64,000 nucleotides of DNA, taken from positions 34,546 through 98,545 of the forward strand of contig CANNIA010000010.1 of NCBI GenBank assembly GCA_947504705.1, in the 5' to 3' direction. Under the pieces are notes generated by a model. It made no database searches, was not told where the DNA came from, and saw nothing but the letters and a program-made list of their open reading frames with translations. This stretch comes from Paracoccaceae bacterium (GTDB lineage: Bacteria > Pseudomonadota > Alphaproteobacteria > Rhodobacterales > Rhodobacteraceae). Positions 33,935-41,626 of the stretch are shown here, in pieces. Numbering within the stretch: the stretch's first letter is position 1; each line of letters opens with the position of its first letter. A program made the position numbers and the translations under genes.

Positions 33935-35047
33935 ATGACCACCGGCTTCTGTTTCGACGAACGCACCCTTTGGCATTCGACCGGCGAGTCGGTGCTGTTC
34001 CTGCCCCCCGGTCGCTGGCTGCAACCGCTTGCTGCCGGAGGTCATGCCGAAAGCCCGGAAACCAAGCGGCGGTTCAAGAACCTGCTGGACGTGTCCGGCC
34101 TGTCGCGGAAGCTGGTGGTCGAAGCCGCGCCCCCTGCCATGGATGAGGCCCTGCGCCGCATCCACCCGGCGTCCTATCTGACCGAGTTCAAGCGGCTCTC
34201 CGAAGGTGAAGGCGGCAACCTGGGCGAGGAATCCCCCTTCAGCCCTGGCGGGTTCGAGATTGCCGCCCAGTCCGCTGGTCTTGCCATCCACGCGATGGAC
34301 AAGGTGCTGACCGGTCAGTGGCAGAACGGCTATTCCCTGTCCCGCCCACCGGGGCACCACTGCATGCCCGACCATTCGATGGGGTTCTGCCTGCTGGCGA
34401 ACATCCCGATTGCCATCGAAGAAATGAAGGTGCGGCACGGGTTGGGCAAAGTCGCGGTGGTCGACTGGGACGTGCATCACGGCAACGGCACTCAGGCGAT
34501 CTATTGGGACCGGCCCGATGTGCTGACGATCTCCTTGCACCAGAACGCCTGCTACCCGGTGCATCTGGGCAAGGTTTCGGAACGGGGCGAGGGCAAGGGC
34601 GAAGGGGCGAATATCAACCTGCCGCTTTTGCCCGGCGGCGGGCACGAAAGCTATCTTGCCGCGATGGACCGGATCGTCCTGCCCGCGCTGCGGCGGTTCC
34701 AGCCGGAACTGATCGTGGTGGCCTCGGGGCTGGATGCCAACCCCTTTGACCCGTTGGCCCGGATGATGGCCCATTCCGGCACCTACCGGGCGATGACCGA
34801 ACGGCTGATGCTGGCAGCAAGCGACCTTTGCGGCGGCAGGCTGGTGATGGTGCATGAGGGTGGCTATTCCGAGGCCTATGTCCCCTTCTGCGGCCATGCG
34901 ATCATGGAGACGCTTTCGGGGCAAAGGACCGAAGTGGTCGATCCCTTCCTGGACCTGGCCGCGCTGCAGCAGCCCCCGGCGGAATTTATGGCGCTGGAAA
35001 ACCAGCGGCTGGCCGGGATGGCCGAAGCCTTCGGACTGCCGGCATGA
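33935..35047 (+). CDS. histone-deacetylase-family amidohydrolase
   Basis: A 370-residue zinc amidohydrolase of the class II HDAC / acetylpolyamine amidohydrolase family. The metal-site motif is VVDWDVHHGNGTQAIYW; upstream SLSRPPGHHCMPDHSMGFC holds the catalytic His pair; the later SGLDANPFDPLARM gives the third metal Asp region. Bacterial members deacetylate acetylpolyamines or other N-acyl amines. Together with the preceding amine aminotransferase, release of a free amine followed by transamination is a reasonable idea, but it is inference. The ATG at 33935 follows GAGGG; the gene overlaps the next by 4 bp. Confidence 0.9.
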   Translation: MTTGFCFDERTLWHSTGESVLFLPPGRWLQPLAAGGHAESPETKRRFKNLLDVSGLSRKLVVEAAPPAMDEALRRIHPASYLTEFKRLSEGEGGNLGEESPFSPGGFEIAAQSAGLAIHAMDKVLTGQWQNGYSLSRPPGHHCMPDHSMGFCLLANIPIAIEEMKVRHGLGKVAVVDWDVHHGNGTQAIYWDRPDVLTISLHQNACYPVHLGKVSERGEGKGEGANINLPLLPGGGHESYLAAMDRIVLPALRRFQPELIVVASGLDANPFDPLARMMAHSGTYRAMTERLMLAASDLCGGRLVMVHEGGYSEAYVPFCGHAIMETLSGQRTEVVDPFLDLAALQQPPAEFMALENQRLAGMAEAFGLPA

Positions 35048-35901
35048 GCGGGGATTTCGTCGCCCTTCTGGGCACAAAGGGCGGGCCTGCGATCCGCAAG
35101 GGTTCACCCATGCCGACCTCGTCGGTGCTGGCCTTGGGCGGGCAGAGGGTGGTGGTGGACTGTGGGCTTGGCGTCACGCGGGGACTGGTCGATCAGGGGA
35201 TTGCGCTGAAGGACCTTGGGCTGATCTTCATTACCCATCTGCATTCGGACCATTACCTTGAGCTTGGGCCTTTGCTGCACACCGCCTGGACAGCGGGGCT
35301 GAAAACCCCGCTTCGGGTGTTCGGGCCTTCGGGTCTGGCGCGGTATTGGGACGGGTTCATCGCGTCGATGGCCGAAGATATCGACACGCGGATCGAGGAT
35401 GAGGGGCGGCCCGATCTGCGGTCACTGGTCAGTTTCACTGTGCTGCGCGCCGGGGAGACGGTTGAGGTCGAAGGGCTGACCGTGCGGGCGATGCAGTCGA
35501 TCCATCCGCCCTTGGTGGAAAGCCTGTCGCTGTCCTTTGCCACAGGAGCCAAGCGCATCGTCTTCTCGGGCGACACGGCGCACAACCCGGCGTTAGTGGA
35601 ATTTGCGAGGGGAGCCGACCTTCTGGTGCATGAGGCGATGCTGGCGGAGGGGTTGGACGCGTTGATGAAGCGGATCGGCAATGGCGATGACCGGCTGATG
35701 AAGCACTGGCTGCGGTCGCATACAATGGCGGCGGATGCGGCACGGGTGGCGAGTGAGGCGGGAGTGAAGGCGCTGGCCTTGCATCACCTGATCCCGTCGG
35801 ACGATCCAGCCTTTGGCCCGGAGGACTGGCAGCGGGCAGTCGCGCCGCATTGGCAGGGCAAGTTGCATGTCGGGCGGGATGGACTGCGCATCACGCTCTG
35901 A
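35044..35901 (+). CDS. MBL-fold metal hydrolase (RNase Z-like)
   Basis: A 285-residue MBL-fold hydrolase with an intact site: THLHSDHYLELGPLLH (HxHxDH), IHPPLVESLS (His), FSGDTAHNPALVEFA (Asp) and LHHLIPSD (terminal His). The arrangement is that of RNase Z-like and arylsulfatase-like members. The substrate is unknown. It overlaps the preceding deacetylase-like gene by 4 bp (ATGA) and is followed by a GntR gene about 57 bp later, so it is likely part of the same operon. Unlike the MBL protein at 20243 the metal ligands are complete. Confidence 0.88.
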   Translation: MSGDFVALLGTKGGPAIRKGSPMPTSSVLALGGQRVVVDCGLGVTRGLVDQGIALKDLGLIFITHLHSDHYLELGPLLHTAWTAGLKTPLRVFGPSGLARYWDGFIASMAEDIDTRIEDEGRPDLRSLVSFTVLRAGETVEVEGLTVRAMQSIHPPLVESLSLSFATGAKRIVFSGDTAHNPALVEFARGADLLVHEAMLAEGLDALMKRIGNGDDRLMKHWLRSHTMAADAARVASEAGVKALALHHLIPSDDPAFGPEDWQRAVAPHWQGKLHVGRDGLRITL

Positions 35902-35958
35902 CCGGTGACGCGGGCTTTATGGCGTGGCATGGTAGGGCGGAAACGGGCAGGATAGACG

Positions 35959-36609
35959 ATGACCGAAACCGCACCAAGCCTTGTGCAGCATATCCTGCAG
36001 CGGATCGACCTTGGCCAATTGAACCCCGGCGATACGCTTGATGAGGCGGAGTTGGCCGAGACCTTTGGTGTTTCGCGCACCCCCCTGCGCGAGGCGGTGC
36101 TGTATCTGGAAGCCTTGGGTCTTGTCCGCCGCCTGCCCCGCAAGGGGGCCGCGATCTTTCGCCCGACGCTGGAGGAGTTTTTGGCGATCCTTGAGGTGCA
36201 TGCCAAGCTGGAAGGCCAGGCGGCGGGGCTTGCCGCAAGGCGGCTGTCGCGGCAGGGGGCGGAGGAGCTGGAGGCGGCCGTCAAGGCCTGCGAAGACCAT
36301 GCCGCCAAAAGCCCGGATGCGGACCCGGACGGCTACTACCAGCATAATCTGCGTTTTCATGCCTGCGTCGCCCATGCTTCGGGCAATGCGGTTCTGATCG
36401 ATGCGCTGAAGACCAATGCGCGGAAATTGCTGGCCTACTATCGCGCGCGATACCGGTTTCAGGGGGCGATTGCGGCCTCGGCCACGGAACACCGTGACAT
36501 TTCCCGGCTGATCCTTGACGGCGATTCCGCCGGGGCCGAGGCGCGGATGCAGCGGCATGTGCAGTTCGATCAGGTCACGGCAATGGACCTTTTGGCGGCG
36601 TTGTCCTGA
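35959..36609 (+). CDS. GntR-family regulator (FadR/FCD type)
   Basis: A 216-residue GntR regulator. The N-terminal winged helix contains GDTLDEAELAETFGVSRTPLREAVLYLEALGLV (residues about 25-57), and the C-terminal helical FCD domain has the ligand/metal-type pattern with HAKLEGQAAGLAARR, NLRFHACVAHASGN and HRDISRLILDGDSAGAEARM. It ends the aminotransferase operon and faces the glutamine amidotransferase (3-bp gap, convergent). It may regulate its own operon or the neighbouring P450 module; an AT-rich dyad occurs in that module's promoter region. Confidence 0.9.
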   Translation: MTETAPSLVQHILQRIDLGQLNPGDTLDEAELAETFGVSRTPLREAVLYLEALGLVRRLPRKGAAIFRPTLEEFLAILEVHAKLEGQAAGLAARRLSRQGAEELEAAVKACEDHAAKSPDADPDGYYQHNLRFHACVAHASGNAVLIDALKTNARKLLAYYRARYRFQGAIAASATEHRDISRLILDGDSAGAEARMQRHVQFDQVTAMDLLAALS

Positions 36610-36612
36610 TCC

Positions 36613-37317
36613 TCAGGCCTGTTCAAAGAACCGGGCGATCCATTCGGCGAAACGGGGGCCTTCGGGGGCCTTGGCCAGCGAGGCACGGGCGCGGGTGCCG
36701 ACTTCGGGGGGGAAGTCGGGGGTGAACTCTTCGACCAAAGCGGCAAGGAAACCGGGTGTCATCTCGGGGTGATGCTGGGTCGCGAAGACGCTGCCCCCGA
36801 TCCGGTAGGCAGCGATCGGGCAGGTGAGTGATTCGCCCATGACCTCGGCCCCTTCCGGAAGCGCAGTCACCTGCTCGCCGTGGGCCGAAGCGAGGGTGAT
36901 TTTGTGGGCATCTTCGGGCATCCAGGGCGCGCGGGTGCTGAAGGTGGTTTCGGTGGTGCCAAGGATGAAAGGACCGGGGTTCGGCCCAACCTTGCCGCCC
37001 AAAGCCTGAGCAATCGCCTGATGGCCGAAGCATACGCCCATCATTGGAAGTCCCGCAGCAAAAGCGCGCCGGATCAGGTCGGAGAGCCTTTCAATCCAAT
37101 GGTTTTCGTCATTGACTGAGGCCGGGCTGCCGCCGATCAGCAGCCCGTCGAACCCCTGCAACGAAGCCGGAAAGTCATTCTCGGTCACCTCGAAGGTCGT
37201 GACCTGCCAGTTCGGGCGGACCAGCTTCAGAAGCGTGGTGAACTTCTCGGCATCGCGCGGATGCCGTGCGGCAAAGGCGCTTTGGTCGGTGTTCGTCACC
37301 AGCACCAAGATATGCAT
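36613..37317 (-). CDS. class I glutamine amidotransferase (gamma-glutamyl hydrolase-like)
   Basis: A 234-residue class I GATase-fold protein. The catalytic Cys lies in GVCFGHQAIAQALGG, and the His/Glu of the triad in ATQHHPEMTP. An oxyanion strand segment GLLIGGSPASVND precedes. Stand-alone members can hydrolyse gamma-glutamyl amides (PuuD-like) or supply ammonia. In aniline and alkylamine pathways a similar protein accompanies a GS-like ligase. Here it is divergent from P450 and GS genes, so hydrolysis of a gamma-glutamylated intermediate is plausible. The start at 37317 follows AAGGA; longer starts lack support. Function at this locus is inferred. Confidence 0.87.
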   Translation of the reverse strand: MHILVLVTNTDQSAFAARHPRDAEKFTTLLKLVRPNWQVTTFEVTENDFPASLQGFDGLLIGGSPASVNDENHWIERLSDLIRRAFAAGLPMMGVCFGHQAIAQALGGKVGPNPGPFILGTTETTFSTRAPWMPEDAHKITLASAHGEQVTALPEGAEVMGESLTCPIAAYRIGGSVFATQHHPEMTPGFLAALVEEFTPDFPPEVGTRARASLAKAPEGPRFAEWIARFFEQA

Positions 37318-37351
37318 GAGATTTTCCTTTACATGTTTAGCAAATCCATAA

Positions 37352-37363
37352 TTATACAGATAA
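37352..37363. promoter_or_regulatory. AT-rich dyad in the GATase-P450 divergent promoter region
   Basis: TTAT-ACAG-ATAA (37352-37363) is a perfect 4-bp-arm dyad in an AT-rich 69-bp gap between divergent genes. It could be a site for the GntR regulator at 35959, whose family binds AT-rich palindromes, or simply a promoter element. Weak evidence. Confidence 0.3.
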
Positions 37364-37386
37364 CGCCTTTGGGCAAGGAGAATGCG

Positions 37387-38643
37387 ATGACGGTCTGGAC
37401 CCCCACGGATGACGGCCATGCTGATCTGACCAGCCATGACACGTTCATGCAGGGCGCCCCGCACAACACCTTTGCCCGCCTCCGCCGCGAAGACCCGATG
37501 CACTGGACCGAATATCCGCAAGGCGACAGCTTCTGGTCGGTGACCCGGCACGAAGACATCCATGCGCTGAACGGCAAGCCGGACCTGCTATCCTCGGCCC
37601 GGGGGATCCGGATGGAGGATCAAAGCTATGAAGAATACCTCGCCCGGCGGACCTTTCAGGAAACCGATCCGCCCGAACACATGATGACGCGGGTGAAGGT
37701 GGCGAAGGCGTTTTCCAAGCCGGTGGTCGCGGGCTTTGAGCAGGCAATCCGTGACCTGTGCGCGACGATCCTTGATGAAGCGCTGGCAAAGGGCACCTTC
37801 GACGCCACCAAGGACATCGCCCGCGAATTGCCGATGCGGATGCTGGGGCGGATCGTGGGGCTGCCGGATGAAGATCTGCCCTGGCTGGTGGAAAAGGGCG
37901 ACGCGCTGATTGCCAATACCGACCCGGATTTCACGCCGCATGTGTTGGACAAGCTGACCACCGACGAGTTTCGGATGATGCCTTTCAACTCGCCCGCCGG
38001 GGCGGAGCTGTTCGTCTATGCCAAGGACCTGATGCAGCGGAAAGAGGCGGCGGGGGATACTTCGGGCGTTCTGCACATGATCCTGCAGCCGGGCCATGAC
38101 GGCTCGGTCATGCCGGAGGTGGAATTCCGCAATTTCTTCTGTCTGGTCGTGGCGGCGGGCAACGACACCACCCGTTATTCGATTGCGGCGGGGTTGCAGG
38201 CGCTGGCGCATCAGCCGGAATTGTTGCCGCAGATCCAGTCGGGGGCGGTCGACGACACGATGGCCGATGAGATCATCCGCTGGGCCAGCCCCACCAGCTA
38301 TTTCCGCCGCACCGCGACCCGCGATTTCGAGATGCACGGGCGGCAGGTAAAGGCGGGGCAGAAGGTGCTTTACTGGTTCGCATCAGCCAACCGGGACGAG
38401 ACGGTGTTTGAAGACCCTTTCCGCGTCGATCTGGCGCGGAACCCGAACAAGCACCTCGCCTTCGGTCAGGGCGGCCCGCACCTTTGCCTTGGCATGTGGC
38501 TGGCGCGGCTGGAAGTCCGCGTCTTGTTCCAGGAACTGGCCAAGCGGATCAAGTCGATTGAACCGGCAGGGGAGCAGAAATTCCTGCGCTCGAACTTCGT
38601 GGCGGGGCTGAAAAACTTGCCCGTCCGCGTAACCATGCAATGA
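37387..38643 (+). CDS. cytochrome P450
   Basis: A 418-residue soluble bacterial P450 (class I, needs ferredoxin). The I-helix oxygen-activation motif is AGNDTTR near residue 257; the K-helix ExxR is EIIR; the haem loop is FGQGGPHLCLGMWLAR with the axial Cys at about residue 367. The loop has one more residue than the textbook F-x-x-G-x-H-x-C, as in CYP124/125-type enzymes. It starts the unit P450-GS-ferredoxin-IMPase; the adjacent ferredoxin is the likely electron donor and no reductase is in the window. Substrate unknown. ATG at 37387 follows AAGGAG. Confidence 0.94.
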   Translation: MTVWTPTDDGHADLTSHDTFMQGAPHNTFARLRREDPMHWTEYPQGDSFWSVTRHEDIHALNGKPDLLSSARGIRMEDQSYEEYLARRTFQETDPPEHMMTRVKVAKAFSKPVVAGFEQAIRDLCATILDEALAKGTFDATKDIARELPMRMLGRIVGLPDEDLPWLVEKGDALIANTDPDFTPHVLDKLTTDEFRMMPFNSPAGAELFVYAKDLMQRKEAAGDTSGVLHMILQPGHDGSVMPEVEFRNFFCLVVAAGNDTTRYSIAAGLQALAHQPELLPQIQSGAVDDTMADEIIRWASPTSYFRRTATRDFEMHGRQVKAGQKVLYWFASANRDETVFEDPFRVDLARNPNKHLAFGQGGPHLCLGMWLARLEVRVLFQELAKRIKSIEPAGEQKFLRSNFVAGLKNLPVRVTMQ

Positions 38644-38673
38644 TGACAAGATAACCAACAGGGAGTGACCGCC

Positions 38674-39966
38674 ATGGCGGACCGGCTGAGAGCCATGTTC
38701 TGCGACCACCTGAGCCTGATGCGCGGCAAGTATCTGCCCGCATCAAAGATCAAGTCCGACGGCACCCGGATGGCGCGGCCTTTGTTCAGCGTGCATTGGG
38801 ACAAGGACCTGATCCTTGACGCGCCCCACACGAAATGCCGTGAGGGCATTCCCGACATGGAGCTCCGCTGGGTCGAAAGCGAGATTCGCGATGGGTGGGA
38901 GCCCGATACCAAGGTTGTGACCGGCGATCTTTATGACAGCGATGGTGCCCTGATCCCGATGTGCCCGCGTTCTGCCCTGAAGCAGGCGAGGGCGGCTTGG
39001 CAAGCCAAGGGCCTGACCCCCAAAGTCGGGATCGAGCTCGAGGCCTATGCCTTCGAGATCACCGAGGATGGCAGCCTGAAACCGATGCACACCCCCGGCG
39101 GCTATGTCTATGGCACCGGCCCCTTCAGCGACCCGACCGGGTTCACCGATGCGATCTGGGATCGGGCGGAAGAGGCGGGGTTCCGGCTGGAGCTTATCAC
39201 CTCGGAATACGATACACCGCAGTTCGAATTCACGCTGGCCTATGACGAGGCGGTGAAGGCGGTGGATGACATGGTCCTCTTCCGCCAGATGGCCCGCGAA
39301 GTGGCGCTGGAGCACGGGATCCTGTTGACCTTCCTGCCGAAGCCCTTCCTGAACAAGGGCGGCTCGGGCGTGCATTTCAACATCTCTTTCGCCGACAAGG
39401 CGGGCAAGAATGCTCTGGCGACCGGGCCGAAGGGCGGGCCGGATCACATGACCGATCTGGCCAAGGGCTGCGTCGCTGGGTGGCTGCAGCACCACAAGGG
39501 GCTGGCCGGAATTCTGGCGCCGACCGTGGGCAGCTACCTGCGGCTGCAACCGGCCTCGATGTCGGGGTACTGGTGCAACTGGGGTGGCGACCATCGTGGG
39601 GTGACAGTCCGGGTGTCGGAAGAGGGCGGGCCGAAGACGCGCCTTGAACACCGGATGGCTGATGCCACCTGCAACCCTTATACCGCGATGGCGGCCCTGT
39701 TGCAGGCAGCCCTTCTGGGGGTCGAAAAGGGCTATGCCCTGCCCGCACCCGAGACCGGCGATGGCTTTGACCGCACCGATGCGGGCTATGGCGTGGCCCC
39801 GTCGCTGTCCGAAGCGATGGATGATCTCGAGGCCGATACCGTCCTCGCCGCCGCTCTGGGCAAGGAACTGGTGGAGCATCAGGTCTTCATGAAGCGGATC
39901 GAGGTCGAAAAGACCGCCGGTCTCGAAGGCGATGACCTGCGTGATTATTACATCTGGTACATCTGA
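38674..39966 (+). CDS. glutamine-synthetase-family ligase (gamma-glutamyl-amide synthetase-like)
   Basis: A 430-residue GS-fold ligase, 30 bp after the P450. It retains GS catalytic-domain blocks: IELEAYAF, LPKPFLNKGGSGVHFNISF (the metal/ATP site segment, normally FMPKP...GSGMHVHQSL), GSYLRLQPAS and NPYTAMAALLQAALLG. It is shorter and divergent from housekeeping GlnA and lacks the adenylylation-region features. Homologues in amine catabolism (PuuA, AtdA1, IpuC) attach glutamate to an amine before oxidation. The P450, ferredoxin and GATase neighbours suit that role. ATG at 38674 follows GGGAG at 8 bases; a GTG at 38665 overlaps that ribosome site. Confidence 0.87.
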   Translation: MADRLRAMFCDHLSLMRGKYLPASKIKSDGTRMARPLFSVHWDKDLILDAPHTKCREGIPDMELRWVESEIRDGWEPDTKVVTGDLYDSDGALIPMCPRSALKQARAAWQAKGLTPKVGIELEAYAFEITEDGSLKPMHTPGGYVYGTGPFSDPTGFTDAIWDRAEEAGFRLELITSEYDTPQFEFTLAYDEAVKAVDDMVLFRQMAREVALEHGILLTFLPKPFLNKGGSGVHFNISFADKAGKNALATGPKGGPDHMTDLAKGCVAGWLQHHKGLAGILAPTVGSYLRLQPASMSGYWCNWGGDHRGVTVRVSEEGGPKTRLEHRMADATCNPYTAMAALLQAALLGVEKGYALPAPETGDGFDRTDAGYGVAPSLSEAMDDLEADTVLAAALGKELVEHQVFMKRIEVEKTAGLEGDDLRDYYIWYI

Positions 39967-39972
39967 GAAGCG

Positions 39973-40290
39973 ATGATGAAGGCAACCTGGATATTGCAGG
40001 ATGGCAGCGCGGTCACGCATGACGTGCCCGAAGGCCAAAGCCTGATGTCCGTGGCGGTGGCAAAGGGCGTCACCGGCATCGTCGGCGAGTGTGGTGGGTC
40101 GCTGTCTTGTGCGACCTGCCATGTGGTGGTGGATCCGGACTGGGCGGCGCGGGCTGGCGGGGCCGAAGGGTTCGAGGAAGACATGCTGGATGTCGCCGAA
40201 GCCCCGCGCGAGCCAACCTCGCGTCTCTCGTGCCAGATCAAGATGCGGGCGGACCTGGCCGGTATTGTCGTCCATGTCCCCAAGGTCTGA
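39973..40290 (+). CDS. 2Fe-2S ferredoxin
   Basis: A 105-residue adrenodoxin/putidaredoxin-type ferredoxin. The cluster ligands are visible in GECGGSLSCATCHVVV (C-x5-C-x2-C) and RLSCQIKM (fourth Cys, near 87). The acidic segment EEDMLDVAEAP is typical of P450 redox partners. It lies 6 bp after the GS-like gene and two genes after the P450, so it probably delivers electrons to that P450. The matching NADH-dependent ferredoxin reductase is not in this window. Two adjacent ATG codons (39973 and 39976) are both possible starts. Confidence 0.93.
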   Translation: MMKATWILQDGSAVTHDVPEGQSLMSVAVAKGVTGIVGECGGSLSCATCHVVVDPDWAARAGGAEGFEEDMLDVAEAPREPTSRLSCQIKMRADLAGIVVHVPKV

Positions 40291-40296
40291 CCGCCG

Positions 40297-41034
40297 GTGA
40301 CCGGCAACCGGCTGGACCTCTTGTCATCGATCCTGGAAGAGGCTGGCGCCGAGGCGCTGGCCTTTTTCAATCGCCTTGGCGCGCGGAAAGTTGACACCAA
40401 AGCGCCGGACGATTTCGTCTCGGACGCGGACCGCGCGGTCGAGGTGACGTTGCGCCGGCTGTTGGAGCGTGACTTCCCCGGCTGTGACGTGTTGGGCGAG
40501 GAATATGGCGGCGAGGTTGGCGCGCGATATTGGGCGGTAGATCCAATCGATGGCACGTCGAATTTCCTGTCTGGCCTGCCGTTCTGGGCGATCTCTCTTG
40601 GCCTTATCGAGGATGGTCAGCCCGTCCTCGGAGGCGTGATTGCGCCGGTCATGGGGATGATGGCTGTCGGCGGCGCGGGGGACCTGCGGGAAGCCGGCCT
40701 GTCGCTGGACTCCCGCCCCGCTGCCTCACCCTGCATTGGAATGGGCAGAAACACGCGCTGGCCCTTGGCCGAACGCCACGCAACCGAAGCGTTGATTGTC
40801 GAGGCCGGGCTTGCCCCCCGCATCCTTGGCTCTTGCGCACTTGCTCTGATGCTGGTCGCGACCGGCCGCCTTGCAGGATACATCGAGCCGCGCGTCGGTG
40901 GCATGTGGGACTGCGCTGGCGGCTTGGCCTTGTGCCGCGCAGCGGGTGTGCCCTTCCGATACCGCGCGCATCCTGATGGAACGGTCGATGTCGCCGCGGG
41001 TGGGGTCTTGGGGCTGGCGCCAATCGGCTGGTAA
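40297..41034 (+). CDS. inositol-monophosphatase-family phosphatase
   Basis: A 245-residue Mg-dependent phosphatase (IMPase/FBPase/HisN-like). The metal-binding motifs are DPIDGTSNFLSGLPFW (near residue 88), GEEYGG upstream, and the terminal MWDCAGGLALCRAAG. Its partner substrate is unknown: the family hydrolyses inositol phosphates, histidinol phosphate or sugar phosphates. It is the last gene of the P450 unit (6 bp after the ferredoxin), with a GTG start. It may be a passenger or a phosphatase for an intermediate. Its stop abuts the stop of the convergent Lrp gene. Confidence 0.88.
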   Translation: MTGNRLDLLSSILEEAGAEALAFFNRLGARKVDTKAPDDFVSDADRAVEVTLRRLLERDFPGCDVLGEEYGGEVGARYWAVDPIDGTSNFLSGLPFWAISLGLIEDGQPVLGGVIAPVMGMMAVGGAGDLREAGLSLDSRPAASPCIGMGRNTRWPLAERHATEALIVEAGLAPRILGSCALALMLVATGRLAGYIEPRVGGMWDCAGGLALCRAAGVPFRYRAHPDGTVDVAAGGVLGLAPIGW

Positions 41035-41490
41035 TCAGACCGGAAAGCCAGCATCGGCCTTGGGCTGGTCCATCACGATCTGGCTTTGCACCCGTGCCAC
41101 TGCCGGATGCGGCAGCAGGCGTTCATGGATCAGCCGGTTCAGGTCCTTCAGATCCGCGCACCAGACCCGCAACAGATAATCCGCCTCGCCCGTCAAGGTC
41201 CAGCAGCCCGCCACCTCGGGCAGGATCCGGATCAGCGACAGAAATCCCTTGGCGGTTTCCGGGTTATGCGCGGCCATCTGCACCTGAACAAAGGCCTGCA
41301 CCGTCAGCCCCAACTTGCCCGGATCAATCCGGGCACGGTAGCCGGTGATAACGCCCTCTGCCTCCAGCCGTTGGCGGCGGCGGGCCGTTTGGCTTGGGGA
41401 AAGGTTAAGCGCTTCGCCCAAGTCCTGCGCGGTCATATCGCCGCGGGCCTGAACTAGGGCAAGAAGTCGGGAATCGGTTGCATCCAACAT
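41035..41490 (-). CDS. Lrp/AsnC-family regulator, likely of hppD
   Basis: A 151-residue Lrp/AsnC regulator. The helix-turn-helix MTAQDLGEALNLSPSQTARRRQRLEAEGVITGYRA is in the first 55 residues; the RAM domain has AFVQVQMAAHNPE and VAGCWTLTGEADYLLRVWCADLKDL. It is divergent from hppD, with CGCAT/ATGCG half-sites in the shared 136-bp region, so control of 4-hydroxyphenylpyruvate breakdown (probably by tyrosine or phenylalanine) is likely. The ligand is inferred. It does not overlap the convergent phosphatase gene. Confidence 0.9.
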   Translation of the reverse strand: MLDATDSRLLALVQARGDMTAQDLGEALNLSPSQTARRRQRLEAEGVITGYRARIDPGKLGLTVQAFVQVQMAAHNPETAKGFLSLIRILPEVAGCWTLTGEADYLLRVWCADLKDLNRLIHERLLPHPAVARVQSQIVMDQPKADAGFPV

Positions 41491-41568
41491 GCGTCAATCT
41501 CGCATTACTTCGTCCATAAGCGCAGATTTCACGCGCATCCCAGATAAATCAAGCGCCGAAATGCGCAT
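41489..41568. promoter_or_regulatory. putative Lrp/AsnC binding region upstream of hppD
   Basis: The dyad ATGCG-N7-CGCAT (41489-41505) overlaps the start of the Lrp gene and ATGCGCAT (41561-41568) is a second perfect dyad 57 bp away, both on the hppD side. Spaced repeated half-sites of this sort are common for octameric Lrp-type regulators. Weak but plausible. Confidence 0.35.
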
Positions 41569-41626
41569 GAACACCCCTTCACTTGTGCAACACTTGCCGC
41601 AAGCACTCTCACAACCGAGGTTTCCC

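Noticed and set aside
38743..40275. 510-codon frame opposite the GS-like and ferredoxin genes
   Set aside because: Antisense shadow; low-complexity, Arg/His/Gly-rich sequence without motifs.
41489..41626. longer N-terminus of HppD (46 extra residues)
   Set aside because: It starts inside the regulatory region with no ribosome site; family members start at MGPFPH-type sequence.
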